64,000 nucleotides of DNA, from contig CM070877.1 in NCBI GenBank assembly GCA_036365515.1, forward strand, positions 62,272,475 through 62,336,474, written 5' to 3'. The translations under genes were made by a program, and so were the position numbers. Each line of letters begins with the position of its first letter. Position 1 is the stretch's first letter. The DNA is from Torymus aiolomorphi (lineage: Eukaryota > Arthropoda > Insecta > Hymenoptera > Torymidae). Shown in pieces: positions 13,036 through 24,117 of the stretch. The notes under the pieces are model-generated. The model searched no databases. It was not told where the DNA came from and saw nothing but the letters and a program-made list of their open reading frames with translations.

Positions 13036-13316
13036 GTGCTGCCCAACGAAAGAGATAAAGAGAAAGAAGATAAAATGAAAGAGATACACAAAACGTACGT
13101 GCAGGGACACGAATGTAACGAAGAGCGCGAGTGCGCGAACCAGGAGAGGAACAAAGAAGAGAGCGCGTGATCAGATAAATTGCGCGACAAGAAAGGGCGC
13201 ATGAACCGATTCAGAGGGCGGCGAGACGCGAAAATAAGAAAGGAGGGAGAGAAAGAGAAAGAGAAGAATGCGCAAGAGAGATCCTAAGTCAAAGCATCTT
13301 ACCTTGATCGGCAATT
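12930..13316. repeat. Duplicated 13-14-mer, one copy ending in a splice-donor-like GTAAGA
   Basis: ACCTTGATCGGCAA occurs at about 12930-12943 and again at about 13302-13315. On the minus strand both read TTGCCGATCAAGGT. At 13302 it continues GTAAGATG, like an exon-intron border; at 12930 it continues GTCGAGCC. Confidence 0.4.
12962..13033. repeat. (TA)n microsatellite
   Basis: A 72-bp uninterrupted TA dinucleotide tract. The ORFs through it (Ile-Tyr repeats) are artefacts. Confidence 0.98.
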
Positions 13317-14719
13317 CTAAGACACACAAAACGTGGTAAAACGTGCGCCCTGTAGGTCCGGTAGAAGCAAGACTGAGCCGGTTCGTCCCTCTCCGCGCGC
13401 CACAAAAGAGTGAGCAACCACGCAGGGCGGCTCGCCCGGTTGCGTTAGCCGCGCCGCCCCGAAACTGCAAGGGCCGGGGTGGTGCTGCCACCCCGAGCGC
13501 CGCGGCATAGACGACACGAGGCGCTTAATTTGAATTTGGTTGCGCCGAGCGAACGCCGCGCGAGCTCAATCCCGGCTGCATAACATAACGAATGGCGGGA
13601 AATATGAGCGCCGCATGCCAATAATATGAACATACCTTTCAGGGTCATTCGCGAGGTGTACCACCCTAAAGGTGTATTACCCTAAAGAAGTTATACAAAT
13701 GAATCTACATGAAATACCGACTATTTATTCAAATTATGTAAATTGATTCCCTTTCTAGATTAAACTTACGACTCTTGAGTTCAAGGCATTATCACCCACC
13801 AATAAATATCTGAAGAATGATAAATGTTCGACATGCTTCCATTGTCTAATAAAAAAAAAATATATGTGAGTAGAATCTCCGTTTTTCATGTTTTAACGAA
13901 TACAGAGGAATCGCACCTATTCTAAATAATCTAACAAAGAACTAATCGTTGATTTCACATTACTTGCAGAGGTTTTCGCGAAAAAACAGATTCCTTTTCG
14001 AGGGGAATTTTGATAATTCTCAGGTTTTTAGAGTGAAGGGAATTCTAAATAACTGGTTAGTGATAGAATTTGTTAATTTAAAGGTTTTTGTAGAGAAAAA
14101 ATTATAAGTTATATATAATTCAAAGATTTAAAGGGTAGATTTGATAATTTAGGAAGTTTTCCTTTTAAGAAAAATTTGTTAATTTCGTGTAATTTACAAG
14201 AGTGAAAATTTGGTGTTTTTAGGAAAAGAAAACGTGGTTTCAACCTTAAGTTTCGCTAGGGGTCAGGATTATTAACTCTATATGATTTAAAAGGTAAAGA
14301 TAATTAGTTTTGTATAATCTAAGAGATTTTATGAGTTTGATTTTACGCTTCTACCGTGACTGCTCGGAAGGAAAAAGAAAAAATTTATAATTTATTTCCC
14401 CCCTCTTTCTTAAGGCTGAGTAATTAATAAAACCCCTTATCCCAATTAATTTTCAATTAATAATTTTTAAGTAGGGGTGATTCTTCAATTAATAATGTCA
14501 AATCTTCAAAAGAAAGATTCTACTATGGAACGTGTTTTATTTTAAATAATTTAATTCCTCTTTTAAGGGTGAAGTTACAATGAACCGCGAGTTTAAGTTA
14601 AATAATTTATATTTAAGGTGGAAGCTACAATAGAACGCTGGTTTAAGCTAAATAATTTACTTATTAATAACAAAAATTAATTAATTAATTAACATTAATT
14701 TACTTATTATTATTATATA
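13317..14719. other. Noncoding, GC-rich then AT-rich
   Basis: 13320-13650 is GC-rich and may belong to the same unit as the Cys-rich remnant to its left; no motif is recognised. 13650-14719 is AT-rich with no gene seen and short repeated phrases such as GGTGAAGCTACAATGAACCG and GGTGGAAGCTACAATAGAACG at about 14569-14640. Confidence 0.4.
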
Positions 14720-14745
14720 TTTTTTTTTTTTTTTTTTTTTTTTTT
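14720..14745. repeat. 26-base T-run
   Basis: Homopolymer T following TATTATATA. It could be the poly-A tail of an inserted minus-strand element, but no LINE sequence adjoins it. Confidence 0.8.
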
Positions 14746-15059
14746 AGGGTAACCTGTATTATGAAACGCGGCTTTTTTTTTTAAATAATTTAATTTTTTA
14801 AGGGTGAAGGGAGCCCCTGCCATCGCTCCCTTCTGTGAGATGCTTCCTATGGCTCGCCGGAACCCATCCTGATACGAGGTATCAGGAGTACTTCCGGTTT
14901 CCCATCTCCAGGGCAAAAAAAAATGAGAGACTATTTCAAAACATTCCTTATTTTAACTTTATGGCGAGCCCTGGCCACCTCTCCTATAACCCCTATATTT
15001 TATTATTTATTAATTACAATCAAGATAAATAATCGCACGCATACAATAAGAGGATACAT
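14746..15059. other. Gypsy-1 sequence downstream of integrase
   Basis: Noncoding region directly 3' of the integrase stop, with a GATACGAGGTATC palindrome near 14870. No ORF is supported. Confidence 0.4.
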
Positions 15060-16259
15060 TTAGTCAGGACGCAGGCACGCATGTTTTAACTTGTCCAAGT
15101 GGACTATTTTAGTTTTATTATTTCCCAGATCTATTTTCGCGTTTCTATCGCCTATCAATTCCAGTATTTTATAATGGCCCGCGTATTGCTCGTCGAATTT
15201 TCCTACTTGCGGTTCTTTTAACAAATATACGTCTTCTCCGACCTTAAAATTTTTCGCGTTTAGTTTCTGGTCATAATATCGCTTAGATTGCTCTTTTGCC
15301 TCCAACAATCGTGCATTCGCCGTTCTCTGTCTATCATTAAGTTTAAATATTAATTCGTCTAAGTACATTTCGTAGGTTTTCTCGACATTTTTTGTTTGGA
15401 ACTCTGAAGGCAAACGCGCTTTTTGTCCGAAAATTAATTCATGGGGAGTGCAACCGTGCGCCGAGTGAGTAGATGTATTATATGAAAACATGGCCATCTT
15501 AATCCAGGTATCCCAATCAGTCTTATCCGTGTACATTTTAAGATATTCAACCAAATAATGATGGCTTCTCTCTAGCGAGCCCATAGTCTGCGGATGAAAG
15601 GAAGTAGATCGTAATTGTTTAATTTTAAATATTTTAGCTACTTTTTGCATTAAACTGCTTTGAAAATTACTGCCTTGATCGGTCTTAATCGCTTCGGGAC
15701 AACCGAATCTAGTTATAAAATCGTGGACTAACGCGGTGGCAACCATTTCAGCGGTCATATCGGGAATAGGAAGGGCGTCAGAATATTTAGTCAAGTTACA
15801 TTGCAAGGTTAGAATATATTTGTTTCCGGATACGGTCACGGGAAGAGGTCCTACAATGTCCATTTCTAAGACTTCAAACGCTCTATTAGGGGTAGTAGTG
15901 ATTTTCATCGGTTTCTTGGTTTTGACGCGGACTAGTTTCTTTCTTTGGCAATTCTCGCAAGTTCGTACGTACTCTGAGACGTCTTCCTTTATCCCCGGCC
16001 AGAAGAATCTTTCTCGAACGCGATGGTAGGTTTTTGCAACCCCTTTATGTCCTCCTACCGTGGAATCATGGGCTTCACTAATTATTCTTAGTCTATCATC
16101 GGGAGACGGGACAATTACTTCACCCGTGCATATGGTTAATTTCGGGGTATCGGTTTTCCAACGTGCTCGTAAGGTTAATTCTATTGGTAGCCAGTGATTC
16201 TTCTCTAAACCGTCTCCGATTTTCGAAATACTAACGGAATTCACCTTTTCCCCAAGCAT
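15060..16259 (-). CDS. Gypsy-1 integrase
   Basis: A 399-codon intact ORF with the full integrase architecture. An H2C2 zinc finger includes HDSTVGGHKG and CENCQRKK at about residues 63-107. The catalytic core has the D-D-E triad: MDIVGPL (about residue 133), KTDQGSNF (about 193) and GSLERSHH (about 227). A C-terminal GPY/F-like region (YAGHYKILELIGD) ends near KLKHACLRP. It would insert the cDNA copy into host chromatin. It lies in the same frame as the preceding 16284-16898 ORF but after two stop codons, so the pol polyprotein is broken here. All three catalytic residues are retained. Confidence 0.9.
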   Translation of the reverse strand: MLGEKVNSVSISKIGDGLEKNHWLPIELTLRARWKTDTPKLTICTGEVIVPSPDDRLRIISEAHDSTVGGHKGVAKTYHRVRERFFWPGIKEDVSEYVRTCENCQRKKLVRVKTKKPMKITTTPNRAFEVLEMDIVGPLPVTVSGNKYILTLQCNLTKYSDALPIPDMTAEMVATALVHDFITRFGCPEAIKTDQGSNFQSSLMQKVAKIFKIKQLRSTSFHPQTMGSLERSHHYLVEYLKMYTDKTDWDTWIKMAMFSYNTSTHSAHGCTPHELIFGQKARLPSEFQTKNVEKTYEMYLDELIFKLNDRQRTANARLLEAKEQSKRYYDQKLNAKNFKVGEDVYLLKEPQVGKFDEQYAGHYKILELIGDRNAKIDLGNNKTKIVHLDKLKHACLRPD

Positions 16260-16283
16260 CGCTATTCAAAGGGAATGTAAGCA

Positions 16284-16898
16284 TTAAACTATTATAGTTG
16301 CGCTTGCTGTTTCATCTGACTTTTCTTTGATAAATAATGAGTATATTATTTTACCGGTTGATAATTTAGTTTGTACTATCGCGCCTATACCAATGGGCTC
16401 GGTTTTCAATTGTTCTATATCTATCATTTCTAAATCGGCTAATTGCTGACAAATGGGGGTACTTATTTCGCAATCTACTGACATGAAATGCGCGATATTA
16501 TCTTTTCTCATTAAAAGTTGATCCCGAGAGTATTCGACGGATGTTATCATTAAAATTTGTTCAATATTATTCACGCGGGGTCTTATAATACATGTATTTA
16601 CCTTAAGTATCGTAGGACGAATCTCCTCGTTATCTGAGGTGTCTGGACTCTCTGTTTGGTCTATCGAGGTCTTGGGTAACTCTGCCTCGCTATTTAGGGT
16701 TTTGGGATTTTCTGAGGTTTTGGGTATCTCTGCCTCGCTATTTGTCTCGTTATCAGAGCTCTGGGGTCTTTTTGTCTTAATAGGTGAGATCTTGGATATC
16801 TCTGCCTCGTTATCCGTCTCGTTATCGGAGCTCTGTTGTCTTGTTATGTGAGGTCTTGGGTATCTCTGCCTCATTATTTGTCTCGTTATTATCGTCAA
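16284..16898 (-). pseudogene. Gypsy-1 pol linker with acidic repeats and macro-like segment
   Basis: A 204-codon ORF between RNase H and integrase. The first half consists of tandem acidic/Thr-rich repeats (DNETNSEAEIPKTS type) encoded by roughly 66-bp DNA repeats at 16640-16870. The second half (residues about 110-200, starting near NNIEQIL) includes NIAHFMSVDCEIS and IIYSLFIKEKS. This resembles the start and middle strands of macro (ADP-ribose-binding) domains, where a His-Cys-Val-type strand is followed by a YYLITK-like strand. This is a family resemblance from memory, not a search. Glycine-rich loops typical of active macro domains are poorly preserved, so catalytic function is doubtful. 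Confidence 0.45.
16640..16870 (-). repeat. Tandem repeats inside Gypsy-1 pol linker
   Basis: Three to four diverged copies of about 66 bp containing TCTGCCTCGCTATTTGTCTC and TTTGGGTATCTCTGCC. They code for the acidic repeats. Confidence 0.7.
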
Positions 16899-17004
16899 TG
16901 GTATAAGTATAGTTAATGTTTATGTTGGTTCGGTCTTTATTGTTTGTGTGTGTTGTTTCAGTTGTGCTGTGGTTTATGTGTACTGTTTCGTCTCTACTAT
17001 TGCC

Positions 17005-17280
17005 TGACGGGATTTCTTGATAGGAATTTTCCTGTTGGTCCCCGGCCCTATCCTTCTCATGACCCCCAGGAGCTTCGACCGTGTGACCAACAACCGGAAT
17101 CTTAGCTGACCACCCAAAAATTCCTGTCGGGATTTCTTGATAGGAATTTTCCTGTTGGTCCCCGGCCCTATACTTCCCAGAAATCATGAGAGCTGCGGTG
17201 CATCCTTCGCACCTGGTTCATCGTCCCCCACCTGTCGAGGTTTCTTGATGGGAATTTTCCCGTTAGCCTCCGGCCTGCTC
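17005..17280 (-). repeat. About 120-bp direct repeat in Gypsy-1 linker
   Basis: GATTTCTTGATAGGAATTTTCCTGTTGGTCCCCGGCCCTAT occurs at about 17009-17050 and 17128-17170. A weaker third copy (TTTCTTGATGGGAATTTTCCCGTTAG) lies near 17240. Confidence 0.8.
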
Positions 17281-17684
17281 TCGTTTATCCTGAGGCTCGT
17301 TGTCGTGAAATCAACGCTCATTTTGCTAAACTTCCCTGAAATCGAGGGCTTCGGACCACGCTTTCCGTGCCGAGCTAGATCTAACTTCCCTTCTCCAAGG
17401 GCTTCAGGTGCGACCTGTACAACCCGTTCCTTAAAACTCATATCCCTGTTTTCGAGGGCGATTGCGCTTTCCGCAACCGGTGTGTCAGTGTGATTAATCT
17501 CATAACTAGGATTATTAAGGTGTGGTATTGGTACGGGTCCGTAGTCGTTCGTGAGTCCGTTGTTCATTCGTATCAGGGTGTGGCTAGATTCATAATTCTC
17601 GTTCCCTTCAGGAAATTGCTCATGAGATTTGGTATTTGATTTAGTAAGGAGGAACACCTTTTCAATATTTTGCTCGGGAAACAA
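17184..17684 (-). pseudogene. Gypsy-1 pol segment after RNase H
   Basis: A 166-codon ORF continuing downstream of the RNase H region in a different frame, so a frame change near 17684 is likely. It contains NPSYEINHTDTPV and RRGP-type basic stretches with no recognised domain. It leads into the repeat-rich linker. Confidence 0.45.
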
Positions 17685-18280
17685 TACTTCCGGGTCGAGG
17701 GGGGTGGAAAATCGACAGGTTGTGTGGGCACGGGATTCCTTGTAAGCGCATCCGCGTCCATATTAATTTTTCCAGATTTATGGATTATTTCGTATTCGTA
17801 TTCTCTTAAAAGCATTTTCCAACGCGCTACGCGCGCAATAGGGTCCTTATCGGTTATAAGCGTGAATTTCATTCCGTATAGATAAGGTTTAAACTGCTTT
17901 ACTGCGTATACTACCGCTAAAAGCTCACTTTCGGTGGTTGTATAATTTATCTCCGCGTTTATTAGAGTTCTAGAAGTATAAGCGATAGAGAAATCTTTAC
18001 CTATGGGTCCTTGGCTTAAAACACCGCCTAACGCGTAGTCCGACGCGTCTGTAGTTACTATAAATGGTTCTTTGAAATTGGGAAACTGTAATAGTGGTTC
18101 GGAGCAAAGGATTTGTTTTAGTTTAATGAAGGCTTCCTCCTGCGCGGTTGACCATAAAAATATTTGCCCTTTCTGTAAAAGGAAGTTGAGGGGTTTAGCT
18201 ATTTTTGCGAAATCCGGGATAAATCTCCTATAATAACCTGCTAAACCTAAGAATTGTTTGATATTTTTAGCGTTTCTTGG
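17685..18280 (-). pseudogene. Gypsy-1 RNase H
   Basis: The frame downstream of the RT stop is open and in the same frame as RT. It carries the connection sequence (FLGLAGYYRRFIPDF), the RNase H catalytic start TTDASDYALGG near 18030-18060, then TTTESELLAVVYAVKQF (Glu) and ITDKDPI (Asp), ending with the INMDADALTR element typical of Gypsy RNase H. RNase H degrades the RNA strand during reverse transcription. It is separated from RT only by a TGA at 18281-18283. Confidence 0.88.
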
Positions 18281-19033
18281 TCACAGAAATTCTGACACGG
18301 CTTCGGTCTTTCGAGGATCAGGTCTAACACCTTCTTCCGATATGATGTGGCCGAGGTAGGCGACTTCCTTCTTCAGGAAAAGGCACTTATCAGGCTGCAG
18401 GGTGAGACCAGCTGTTTTTAATCTACCAAAAAGTTTTCTTAGTTTCTGGGTGTGTTCCTCTAAAGATTCTGCATACCCTACTATATCATCCATGTAAACG
18501 AACAATTCTATTCCCTGCAGCCCGCTAAGAACCTTATCCATCAGTGATTGGAAAGTGGCAGGCGCGCCTTTTAATCCCATAAGCTTTCGTTTGTACTGAA
18601 GGTGATCAAAAGGGGTTGAAAACGCGGTTTTGGGGGCGTCAACGGGATCGATAGGCACTTGATGAAATCCGGAAGCTAAGTCAAGGGTAAAGAAGAATTT
18701 ACTTCGGCCTAATTGGTCAAGGATTTCGGTTATGTTGGGAAGGGGGTATGCGGATACGATAGTTTTTTCGTTCAGAGCCCGAAAATCTACTACTAATCGC
18801 CATCTTTTGTTACCCTGCGAATCTGGCTTTTTCGGAACTATCCATAAGGGCGAATTATACGGTGATTCAGATGCTTCTACATTGTCATTGTCGATTAATT
18901 CCTGGATCTGTTTCTGAACTGCTTCGCGTAAATGAGGTGGGTGACGGTACTGTTTTACATTAATGGGAATATTATCCGTGGTCGGTATTTTGTGAGCAAT
19001 CTTAGAAGTTTGGCTAAGTTTATCTTTTGGCAA
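18281..19033 (-). pseudogene. Gypsy-1 reverse transcriptase
   Basis: 250 codons covering the RT fingers and palm: NSPLWIVPKK (about residue 60), RWRLVVDFRALNEKT (about 77), FFTLDLASGFHQVPI (about 113), MGLKGAPATFQSLMD (about 152), the catalytic FVYMDDIVGY (about 178) and the YLGHIISEEGV thumb start. Motifs are intact, but the frame is closed at both ends by single TGA codons (19043 and 18281), while the flanking sequence continues in the same frame. Apart from these point stops the domain would be continuous with protease and RNase H. Confidence 0.92.
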
Positions 19034-19042
19034 GTGAAACTG

Positions 19043-19468
19043 TCACGGAAACTGAGAAACTAATTTTATTACGCTATCCTTCTCTGGCTGATTAAGCCCT
19101 TCTAAATTCAACAACTCAGTTATTTTACTAACCCTATTTAGCTGCTCTGTCTCGCAGTCAGTGTCGTCTGATATTCTAATAGAACGAACAGGTTTTATCG
19201 TAGCATCATAACATTCCAGTATAACACGGGGCACAATCAATCTAATGTCTTCTGTTGTTGAATTAATTGCGAATAAACTAGCCTTTCCGTTATTATTGGT
19301 AACTATACATTCGCCCATAAAGACACCCGGTCCCGCTTTTATTCTCGAAACGTACCCAGCCTGACGCGAAGGATTCTGAATCGCGATTTGCACTAAGGTT
19401 TTTGTTCTAGCCGGTAAATGAATAATGTCATGCTCAAGGAAAGGGACAGCCTCAGATGTTGGCCCCAA
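19043..19468 (-). pseudogene. Gypsy-1 protease-RT connector
   Basis: 141 codons in the same frame as RT, ending at a TGA at 19043. It contains LPARTKTLVQIAI and a C-terminal LNLEGLNQPEKDSVIKLV stretch that normally precedes the RT of Gypsy elements. It overlaps the 3' end of the protease frame by about 75 bases, so a frame change between them is likely. Confidence 0.6.
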
Positions 19469-19745
19469 CTAAGAGTGGAATTCTTAAAGGATAGGGTAGC
19501 TTTTTGCACTCGCATGAACTCTACGCCGAGGATTCCGTCAGTTTGTGTAGGAAAGTCATCGGGCACGACATTCAGCCGGCATGAGACATTGTCAAGTTTA
19601 ATCCGTACGTAAACCTGAGTTTCGGTTAACCCTTTACCGATTCCAGCTAACCTATACAACGTATCTGCAAGGATAGGTACTCTATTTTTTACTAAACTGC
19701 GCTTTATGATATTTAACTCTGAGCCGGTGTCGAGAAGAAATCGCG
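19393..19745 (-). pseudogene. Gypsy-1 aspartic protease
   Basis: The active-site motif LLDTGSELN lies at about 19715-19740. It is followed by a YRLAGIGKGLTET flap-like region and GILGVEFM, the second hallmark of retroviral-type proteases (the ILG-x-EF pattern). It would cut the Gag-Pol polyprotein as a dimer. The length, about 110 residues, suits the family. It continues from gag and leads into RT with a frame change near 19400. Confidence 0.85.
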
Positions 19746-19914
19746 ATACTCCTTTAATTAGATCCTCGCTCGCGAATACGACAATAGGAGATTTTAGGCC
19801 CTGCGGAGTGGTGGCGGCACGGATAATGGCGCGGGTCTGGACATCAGAGCTGGAGGGTTCATCACCGCGCCCGTATAGCGAACCACTCCCGAGTTTAAAG
19901 CATTGCTATTATTA

Positions 19915-20919
19915 TTATTGGTTTACCCGTTTCCTATATTCATCAAAGTTATGCCCAGGTACTTGGCAATAATTACAAAATTTAGATTTCCGTTTTTCTA
20001 TATATATTGGGCAACGTCGAAAACTATGACCCGATTTTCTTTTCCGGCTCCCCTTGTGTTTCCGTTTCCGCAATGTGACAGTAAGCCCGTTTTCTATTAT
20101 CATTTAAGGTCTCTCCATGTAAATCATTCCTCTGCTGAATGAAAAGTTCTCCCTCTATCGCCGTATTAATCGCGTTTTCGGACGAAGTTAATAGTTTTCC
20201 CGTCATTTGTGTCGTTATTTCAGGTCGCAATCCTAATTTGAAACATTGCGTAGCGGTCTCAGTCGCACCCTCGATTAAACCCTGACATTAGCTGAATTAG
20301 AATTTTCTATTATCTCTTTCATTTTCTGGAGAATATCAGTAACTCTCAAACCATACTCTGATACCTTCTCTTGGGAGCCTTGCTTATCGCGCGCGAGGTC
20401 TACTTGTAACTGAGGCAGATTTTTAGTCGGTGTAAAGGCTCTTTTTAACTCCGATAATAACTGTTCTAGATTATCGAACTTCTTAAATTGCAGGTAGTTC
20501 CGAGCTTCGCCGATAACGCGAGATTTTACAATTTTTAAGAAGAAATTTTTATCATTCGGATTCACAAATTCTTCGGCGTCCCTACATTCCCTTATAAATT
20601 CAGTTACTGATATATTTTTTCCGTTGAATTCTGGAAGGATTCGTGCTATTTCGTTAGATTTCTTGTAATTATTTTGTGACTCGTTTCTGACAACGGAATC
20701 ATGAGAAACCGAACTACTTCTATTGTTAAAGAAAGACGTCTGTCGCGGTGCTAATAATTCCCGGTTCGATATTCTATCACTATTTCCGCTTAGATCTAAT
20801 GCTTCTGATGATAACAACCCGTGTAAAGGATTACGGACTAAGTCTTTATTCGCGTTTACTACTGTTAAACCGCCCGCAGCAGGCGCGGAACCGGAGGGCG
20901 CTACGCTGTTATTCAACAT
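19915..20919 (-). pseudogene. Gypsy-1 gag with CCHC knuckle
   Basis: The gag start ORF is 20275-20919 (214 codons). It carries a capsid-like helical region (ILPEFNGKNISVTEFIREC, LLSELKRAFTPTKN). Two frame changes lead to 20024-20230 and then 19915-20103, where CNYCQVPGHNFDEY gives a zinc knuckle whose final Cys is replaced by Tyr. Gag packages the element RNA. The frame changes and altered knuckle show decay. Confidence 0.75.
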
Positions 20920-21471
20920 TTTTATCTTTCTTTTAGAAATTACGCGCGCGCTCGCTCAGGTTACTTAGCTCTAAATGCTAGTAGTTGTCCTCGGTGCCTC
21001 TGGTCGGGCACTGGTGACTGATGGTTCGCAACGGCGCTGGTGACTTAGGATTGGGGTTGAGGATCCGCGGCGGACGCTGTTGACTTGCGGGAAAATGTTA
21101 AAGGCCTTGACAATGTCTGCAGTGCGGGGGCGTAGACAGGCAGTGAAGAGATCTCAAATGACGTCCTGAACGAAGTTGGTACTGTCGTACTGGTACGGAT
21201 GATCGACGTCTGGCAGCTGCCCTAGGATTTGCTTCGTCGGTGACGCTCTCGTATCTAGAATCGGGGCTATTATCTCGTGAGTTCGGAGGAGCTCTGCGCC
21301 CCTCGATTGGCTCAGGATGTCTTCCTTGTCGCTGCCGTGGACTCAGATGCCCAATCGAATGTTCCAGCATTCGCCCCAGTTCCAACGGAAACCACGGCTT
21401 AAAACCTTGGACGGAACACAATTCTCGAACTCCTCCGGAAATGTCTTTTTTCCTCCACAACTCCTTGAGCA
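20920..21471 (-). other. Gypsy-1 5' leader
   Basis: Region between the primer-binding site and the gag start. A 130-codon ORF (21098-21490) begins next to the PBS but has no domain and is probably leader sequence. Confidence 0.5.
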
Positions 21472-21489
21472 ATCCCACCGCTGTCACCA
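21472..21489 (-). promoter_or_regulatory. Gypsy-1 primer-binding site
   Basis: On the minus strand TGGTGACAGCGGTGGGAT starts four bases inside the 5' LTR, the expected place for the tRNA primer site. The tRNA species was not identified. Confidence 0.65.
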
Positions 21490-21493
21490 AAAA

Positions 21494-22992
21494 TGTTATG
21501 ACCCGAGTCGGGGTCTGACCAATTTGAATTTGGGAACGTTGCTGAATTAAGCGCTAAAGCGCACAGAGTTGCGGGTAGTTGAACTAAACACTCACGAGAA
21601 TATTAAAGTTAATGATGTAATTTAATGAAATAAATTGTAACTTGAATTAATGACTTTACCGATTCACAATAGTTCGTTTAACGTGTTCGTGATTCTATAT
21701 AAACTCAATCTGGCAATAAGACAGAGCCGGATTACGCGCACTGATGCGATATTGTTGCAAAGCTTAGAGCGCTTGATAACTTCCGACTAAAAGCTCAACG
21801 GCGCAACGTACACGGTAACAAAGACCAGACTAGTTGGCAACCGACTGTTAGAACTTCTGGGCGCAATGTACACGGTAACAAAGACCAGATAGTTGGCTTG
21901 GATCGCAACGTACACGGTGACAAGGACCAGATTAGTTAGCGATGACCCATGTCTCAGCAACAAAGCGTCTCATGTGCTCGGTAGCGACTGACGCTCGCGA
22001 CCCGGGGCTCTCCCTTTATACCCTTGACGCGGACCTCAGGCCGTTGACGATGATCCTTGCAGGAACGCTATTGGTTGGAAGCTTTAGGTTGGTAGTGGGA
22101 GGCAGCATGACGTAGAGGCTGTAGGGCGCCAGGTTGCTCCAGAGGACTCCCCACTGCCAAGTAGGGAGAGTGGCGGTGGAGGGGCCTCAGACCGGAAGGT
22201 CGAGAGTGATGAGCAGCGGGTAACGGACCGCCTCCCTCCAGTGGCGTGGGACGCCGCTAGTCCGTGATTGGTTGACGATGGCTCTGACCGTTAGGCCGTT
22301 GCGCGCGACTGCGCGCCCGTTGACTTGCCCTTGAGGTGACTTTTACTGTTGATTGTCAATTGTCCTTGGGGGGGGGGGGCGTGACCCATGAGTAAACACT
22401 TCTCGGAAGTGTTTACTCATCGCCGTCCGTTGGGTTGACCTTGTTGTCTCATGTTATTTGGTTTTAGAGGTCATCCTTGTTGTCGTTCTGTAGGACATTC
22501 TTGTTGTCGTCCTGTAGGTCATTCTTGTTGTCGTCCTGCTCGTCCTTGAGATGATTTCTGTAATAGAGCTGTTCCCTACTTGAGCGAGCTTTTTTAATTA
22601 ATTATTAATACGGGTGCAATAACGAGAATTGTTAATTATTATTATCACGGATCGTTTCTAATAGTCATCACGTAATTATTACTTCTCGGATTAATTATCA
22701 ATCGGTCGCAAATCATTAAATTACTGTAATAGTTAAATTACCTCAAAGTTTATAACAGCAGTAATTTCGTTATTGCTTGTTTTATTATTAATTCCTATTC
22801 CGGTAATTATTTATCATTCGGTTAATGAACTAGTTACTGGTTCTATAGTTTAAATCCTTGTTCGAGATTATTGTTTCATGGGAATACATTTATTATTTAA
22901 TTAGTTTTACATTAATATTTAAAATTGGGATTGTCATTGTAAAATGGCCCTAAATATCGTGCTATTTGCTCATGAGAACGCAGTTCATAACA
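21494..22992 (-). repeat. Gypsy-1 5' LTR
   Basis: A 1499-bp LTR, partner of 6903-8428. It has a G-run of ten at about 22369-22378 and lacks the 35-bp segment present in the 3' LTR. The junction with the right flank gives the TSD CCGT. Confidence 0.92.
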
Positions 22993-22996
22993 CCGT

Positions 22997-24113
22997 CAAC
23001 ACGCACAATAGCACTCCACCCACGTGACACCAAACTCATTAGTCGCGCAACTTTATACATGCAAGACCACGGTCTAACATCGCGATCGCGCACGCGGTAA
23101 AGACATACTTAAGGGTCGACGTGCAATGCTAGCGCGCGCCTATCGTCGGACCAGCCAATCACATGCGTATGTTCCTAGCCGCGAGTGCGTGCGTTCCGTG
23201 TTACATTAACTCAAATAAAACGAACGGATCAAGATTGAATTTCTTGTAATAACGTTGTACTATTTCATTATTAAGCAGATATAGATAGGTGCACATACAC
23301 ACGTGCACAAGTATACATACGTTTAATAAATATAGGGACTAATAGCATAAGTGAAACCTGTATTGGGATAGGGGTTAGAATAAAACGTTAAATATAATAA
23401 ATCTTGTTATTATTCTGAATTGCTAATACTTCTTACAAACATTTCCCTTTTATCTGAATTCCTCATATAACCTTATACGTATGGGAGTATAAGGTCGAAA
23501 TAATAGCACAGGTAAGGTACCAGCGTGGCGAAGGATGATAGATGCCCCGAGAGTAACAACCAATAAGGCGATAATTTCGAAAGAAATATCGCATGTACGT
23601 GAGCGCCATTAATTATTGTGGCCCTCACGTAACACAGATCATTTATATCGTAATTAATAATTTACTTTTTTTTTTCATTAAAAATTATTTAAATGTTTTA
23701 TTATGTTGCGATCCTCGAAAATATGCCCCTAATATTTCCTTTGTTATTTGATTAGTTAATAACGATTTCTATGTATTCTCCGCGCTCTAAGTTAATAATA
23801 GTTTAATTTATAATAGCCTAATCCTTAATTATAATTAAAATAAACAATCGATTATTTTCACTCTGACAACATTATCTTAACATTTTAGCAACAATATTAT
23901 AGCCAATAATTAATTATCAACATGGATTTTATTTTCTATTTATTAAAATTGTTTGTATGCCTCCTGGATAAAAATCGATTATCTTTACAGTGATTTGATT
24001 AAAATTTTAATTGTCTACTTACGGGCCTATATGTTTATAAGAATATTAGTTAATTTTGTGTGTAATAAGTTGCCATAATTCATATATAATACCGCTCGCG
24101 CTTTATACCGCAC
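22997..24113. other. Flank of Gypsy-1, no gene seen
   Basis: GC-richer to 23200, then AT-rich. With 6560-6898 it forms the pre-insertion locus. No coding sequence is recognised. Confidence 0.4.
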
Positions 24114-24117
24114 ATAT

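Larger units (their letters stand above)
6903..22992 (-). mobile_element. Gypsy-1, complete LTR retrotransposon with nested insertions
   Basis: The element is bounded by two LTRs (6903-8428 and 21494-22992) that start TGTTATGA and end TCATAACA. The flanks carry a 4-bp target duplication, CCGT at 6899-6902 and 22993-22996, as expected for Gypsy integrases. Coding runs right to left in the order gag, protease, RT, RNase H, linker, integrase. Between the integrase stop (15060) and the 3' LTR lie about 6.6 kb, including a LINE at 8704-10939 with its own TSD. Pol is disabled by in-frame TGA codons at 19043 and 18281 and a frame change near 17684. Gag has at least two frame changes. The element is therefore non-autonomous today. 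Confidence 0.93.

Noticed and set aside
12955..13202. ORFs of Ile-Tyr repeats
   Set aside because: They only translate the TA microsatellite.
21098..21490. 130-codon minus ORF next to the Gypsy-1 PBS
   Set aside because: Lies in the leader right after the LTR, low-complexity, probably not translated.
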